A stretch of DNA of 64,000 nucleotides from Straminergon stramineum. Its lineage: Eukaryota > Streptophyta > Bryopsida > Hypnales > Calliergonaceae. Below, piece after piece: positions 60,411 to 64,000 of this stretch (positions are counted from its first letter, which is position 1; every line of letters begins with the position of its first letter). A model generated the notes under the pieces. The model ran no database searches, was not told the origin of the DNA, and worked only from the letters and a program-made list of their open reading frames with translations. Made by a program: the position numbers and the translations under genes. The stretch covers positions 9,863,001 to 9,927,000 of the forward strand of contig OY987265.1 of the NCBI GenBank assembly GCA_963920665.1, in the 5' to 3' direction.

Positions 60411-61107
60411 ACCATGAAATTGTGAAGCTATATGACTAAAGTCATGCAATAAGGCAATCTATAAATGAAACTATGACTAAGGTAGTTTTACCCAATACCT
60501 CCCAAATGTAGAGTCCTCATTGATTCTAGAGTGAGAATGTAAAACTATAATAGATGTCTTATTGTGAAGTTAATGTGAGTTAAGGCATGTACAAATGTCA
60601 TAAATTCTTGTCGTAGAATCAATGAGGGCCCTACATTTGGGTGCTATTGGGTCAAGTAGTGGTCATGGGTTTGTCTACTTTATTGCTTCAAATGATTTGT
60701 GTGTCATTTCAAAGACTAAGTAATTTTTTCATGGATGTTGTCATTGAGGGTGCTATTATTATTTGTATTGTTTAATTCACAATTGCAATATATGAATATT
60801 AATTTATTAATAAATTAATCATAATTGATATCATTACAACTATGTATACATTGTCCTATTTATTGAAACAAATTGGTACCTTGCTTTTTTTCAATTATAC
60901 TTGAATACATGCTACTTGCTTGACGAATGATTGATTGATAGAGAAAAATAAATTATGAAAGGGTCAACACATTAAAAAAAATAATGAATCTCCTACAGAA
61001 ATTTGCTCACTAAAATAAAGTTGCACCACAATTCTACAAGTTACATATCAAAGTTGAATTATTCTTAAATTTTTTAAAGAAATTACATCCAAATGTGTCC
61101 AATTATC

Positions 61108-61895
61108 CCCTAAATCCCTAAAGTCTCAAGGCCTTTTTTCATCAAAAATATTCAAAATTGCCATTCCTATTGCAAAGAGGAAAAACGTTTAATTTCTTTT
61201 TTCATATCTCATGGTAGGATCTTGCACTCAACTACTACAAAGTGTAAGAATGTGTAGAAGAAATTTCAAAAATTTTGATTGCTTAGATAGAAAGATATTT
61301 GCATTTAAAGTAAAGAAAATAAGATTTTTTGCACCTTGCTTGATTAGATTTTTTGACTTATGAATCTTTTGAGCTCAATTTTTTGGCATGATTGATTTTC
61401 ATTCATTAAAAAATTGTTAAGTAGAAGTAGGTTCAAGATTGAAGTGAAACACAGTAATCTCAATAGTGAGATTGTTCTAGCAAGTATGCTTAACCTTATC
61501 TAACAATTTTTTTGAAAAATATTGTTAAATAATTGCATTCAAAAATAAATTTTTATAAGTTATTTTCTGAAGAAGATGTTTAGATTGCCCCCCAAATAAG
61601 ATTTTCCATCACTAGTTCAAATGGAATGAAACAAAGCTTCTCGGGTGGACAAAAATATAATCTTTGATAAATATATAAATAAACCATTTAAAATTCAATT
61701 CCATTTTATTTTGTATTGCCCCTTGGATCACTTTTGGCCTTAGGGGGGCATAACTTTTGCTTTGAGGCAATAGTTGAAATAAAAATTATATTCCAAGAAA
61801 GCTAATGTGATTTCCTATCTTCCAAAATAGTTTTAGAAACTAATGTCAAAAATTGAAGTTATAGAAGCCTACCTTAAATCCCAAGAGTCCCCCAT
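61108..61895. mobile_element. Diverged TTAA-type element, ~790 bp
   Basis: Starts near tccctaaagtctcaaggcc and contains the family word actactacaaagtgtaagaa followed by aatttcaaaaattttgattg, and then cataacttttgctttgagg as in the other copies. The right part ends near cttaaatcccaagagtcccc without a clear TTAA, so this end is truncated or mutated. Confidence 0.5.
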
Positions 61896-64000
61896 AGAGA
61901 CCAAGGTTGCTATGTTGTGAGCGTGAGTTTGTGAGCTTGTGAACATACAACTTTTTAGAGATTCCATTTAAAATTTTTGGTTAAAATTTCCTATTTTTAA
62001 TAAATTTTATTAATACCTATTATCGTGGACCTATTACCGTGTCCCCTTGAACAACCTTGATGTGCCATTCATTGGACTTCACTAGATTTTAAGAAGAAAA
62101 AAAGTGATAATTAATTAGGATTCTTTTGAAATCAAATATAGTTGTTCCATTGAAAATTAGGGTTTCATGATCACTCCCCTCTTGCTACTTGGTACCCCTC
62201 GGCACCAAGGGGGCCCCTCCCATCATGAATTTTGAAAAAAAAAAAAGAGCTTTTTTTGGAACATCCCAGGAACTGGGCACCCATCCAATCATTTCAAAGC
62301 TAAGAACTTCATTTTTCTGGACTTCTTTCTGGTTCCTATATCATTCTGAACTTAAGCAAATGCCAATATATATATACAAGGTAATACATGACACAAGATA
62401 GAACAATCATCCAAATAAATTTTGGTCACAGCAAAGAAGAGCAAACAAGTATACTCGAGATCCAAAACCATATATTAGAACTTTTGATGCATAAGCAAGT
62501 TGCAGAAATTTTCCAGTATGAAGTATGAAATTTTCCAAAAAGATTGATGTATCTATCTTGTGTCCAAACATTCTTCATGAGGCTAAGAACCTCACATGTA
62601 CCCTTGCAAACCAACAAATACAAAGTAAGTTAGAATATGTATGTCAGGTGTCTACAGTTCTTAGCACTTGTTATTGTTTTCACATGTAGAATATAAGACA
62701 ACAAGAATCAATCAAAATCCCCAACATTTCCAAGACCTGAGCCTGTGCAGCATTAGATTGTGATGAAGAAGAAGCCATGAGATTGCCTAGTGTGTAATAG
62801 ATAGAAGCTACCAAGAAAAATTTGCTAAAGTAAAATTGCAAGGGCTGCGGTGAAAGTACAAGCTAACTATGCTGTGGACTCTCTTTAGCTACGTTGTGGA
62901 GGATTAAAGGATTCAAGTAAAGGCTCTTGAGAGAAAGATAAGTAATCCCAATAATTTCTCTCTCAAGAAGATAGTCATTTGCTTGAATGGGCGGCATAAA
63001 ACATGGTCAGTAACTCTAAGCTGTACCGTGCCTCATTGATGGGCTCTTACACACCATAAGGTTGAAAAAATAAATAGTAATTTAATGAAGCCCCCAATTT
63101 TTGAATGCTGTTTGTTTCCTCCAATAATTTCATAGTGCCATATTTAGACAATAATGGTATTATGTCTAGGAATAATCCATGGTTCAACTACCAGTATCTA
63201 AATTATATTAGGAAAATTTCAGCCCAAGTGGTAATCCTTTGAATAAAGTATTCCTCACATATAGGGATTTAAATCACTTAATACGTATAGTGACTATGTA
63301 AATTCATATATGGTAGTAAATGTATTGATACATACCAACCATATGATTAGAAGTCTAGCTTGTCTCCCCTAAGCATGAGTCTTAGTAATAAATGGGAGGG
63401 AGGGTGAGAATTTAAACCCTGCACCAATGGTAGAAAACATATATATTAATAAAAATGTCATGGTCATATGGACAACAGAATCCATCTTCTTCTAAAATTG
63501 TTTCGCATTCAAAGTACAGTATTTCTAGAAATTTGAGTCTGAGTACATGTCATGTGACTAGTACTTAAAGAAAGGTTTTTAATCTGGTACATCCTAATTT
63601 CTTGGGCGCTTATTATATCTTTTTCCTACAGAAAGCGTCACAGTGTAATAACTAGTTACTATTTTAGTACTAGTTCTCATATAGAGCTGTAGACAAACTG
63701 AGAAAATTCCCTAGCATCATCTTTGTGCAAGTAGACTCACATTGTGCAAATATTGCAACACCAACTCAAAATATGTCAATACAACCCTTTTGTTTCCGAA
63801 ACTGAGAGGAGAAACTTTGATGCTAAGAAGTGCTTTCTCTTAGCATTTCTCTCTTGACCCATTAAAATATTTCCTTAGACATCATCATAAAGGCAAAATA
63901 TCCATAGTTTACAATAGAAGCTATATAAGTATGTCATATATTGCATATGCAAGTATTAGCTCAATTTACAACTTAGAAAACATTGCAAAGTATCTAAAAC
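61896..64000. other. AT-rich spacer at the right edge
   Basis: No gene is recognised. Short hairpins are visible (cttgagagaaag near 62929 with tttctctctcaag near 62957; gatgctaag near 63819 with cttagcatt near 63839). Open frames at 62189-62401 and 62426-62623 are short and resemble no family. Confidence 0.35.

Noticed and set aside
1..64000. CRISPR arrays, bacterial operons, riboswitches, tRNA or rRNA genes, LTR retrotransposons
   Set aside because: None was seen. Short repeats present are transposon ends, minisatellites or microsatellites; no reverse transcriptase or LTR pair was recognised by eye, although a strongly decayed one could be missed.

Overview
The window is nuclear DNA of a land plant. 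The evidence is intron-rich genes with GT-AG splice sites, a class II KNOX homeobox gene, a plant-type class 3 lipase, a DODA/LigB-type dioxygenase and an S1/SPH-type secreted protein. The low GC content, the long AT-rich spacers packed with small transposons, and the presence of an ANKRD39-like gene suggest a seed-free plant such as a moss or other bryophyte. That placement is an inference and cannot be proven from the window.

Layout. 0-3.4 kb: class 3 lipase gene (+), starting at the left edge. 3.4-13.5 kb: AT-rich spacer with foldback elements, a CACTA-like hairpin MITE, an Emigrant/pogo-like MITE and a TTAA-flanked element. 13.6-17.1 kb: six-exon class II KNOX gene (-), with a compositionally distinct ~2.4 kb leader/promoter up to ~19.56 kb. 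19.6-41 kb: a repeat province with TTAA-flanked elements, CACTA-type hairpins, a decayed Tc1-like transposase, a 2 kb field of a repeated bipartite GWC-N5-GWC motif, and two paralogous blocks that show an element-free site for one TTAA element. 41.4-43.4 kb: ANKRD39-like ankyrin gene (-) with a decayed duplicate of its first exon inside intron 1. 44.5-46.4 kb: spermidine-synthase-fold methyltransferase-like gene (+) followed by a broken tandem copy of its 3' end. 46.8-49.3 kb (leader to ~50.9 kb): DODA/LigB-type dioxygenase (-). 54.4-61.9 kb: four more TTAA-type elements around an S1/SPH-like gene with one in-frame stop. 62-64 kb: AT-rich DNA with no gene recognised.

The genes do not form a pathway; they are ordinary, separately transcribed eukaryotic genes. 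The KNOX gene is a developmental regulator, the lipase and the S1-like protein carry or probably carry secretory signals, and the dioxygenase and methyltransferase-like proteins are metabolic. The most unusual content is in the repeats. A family of roughly ten diverged, non-autonomous elements has ends of the form TTAA-CCCCTAAAGG and a TTAA target duplication, as in the piggyBac superfamily. There is also an animal/fungal-type DD34E Tc1 relic, and the GWC-N5-GWC field at 30.7-32.7 kb, which no known feature type explains. Exon boundaries were derived by hand from reading frame, splice sites and family conservation.
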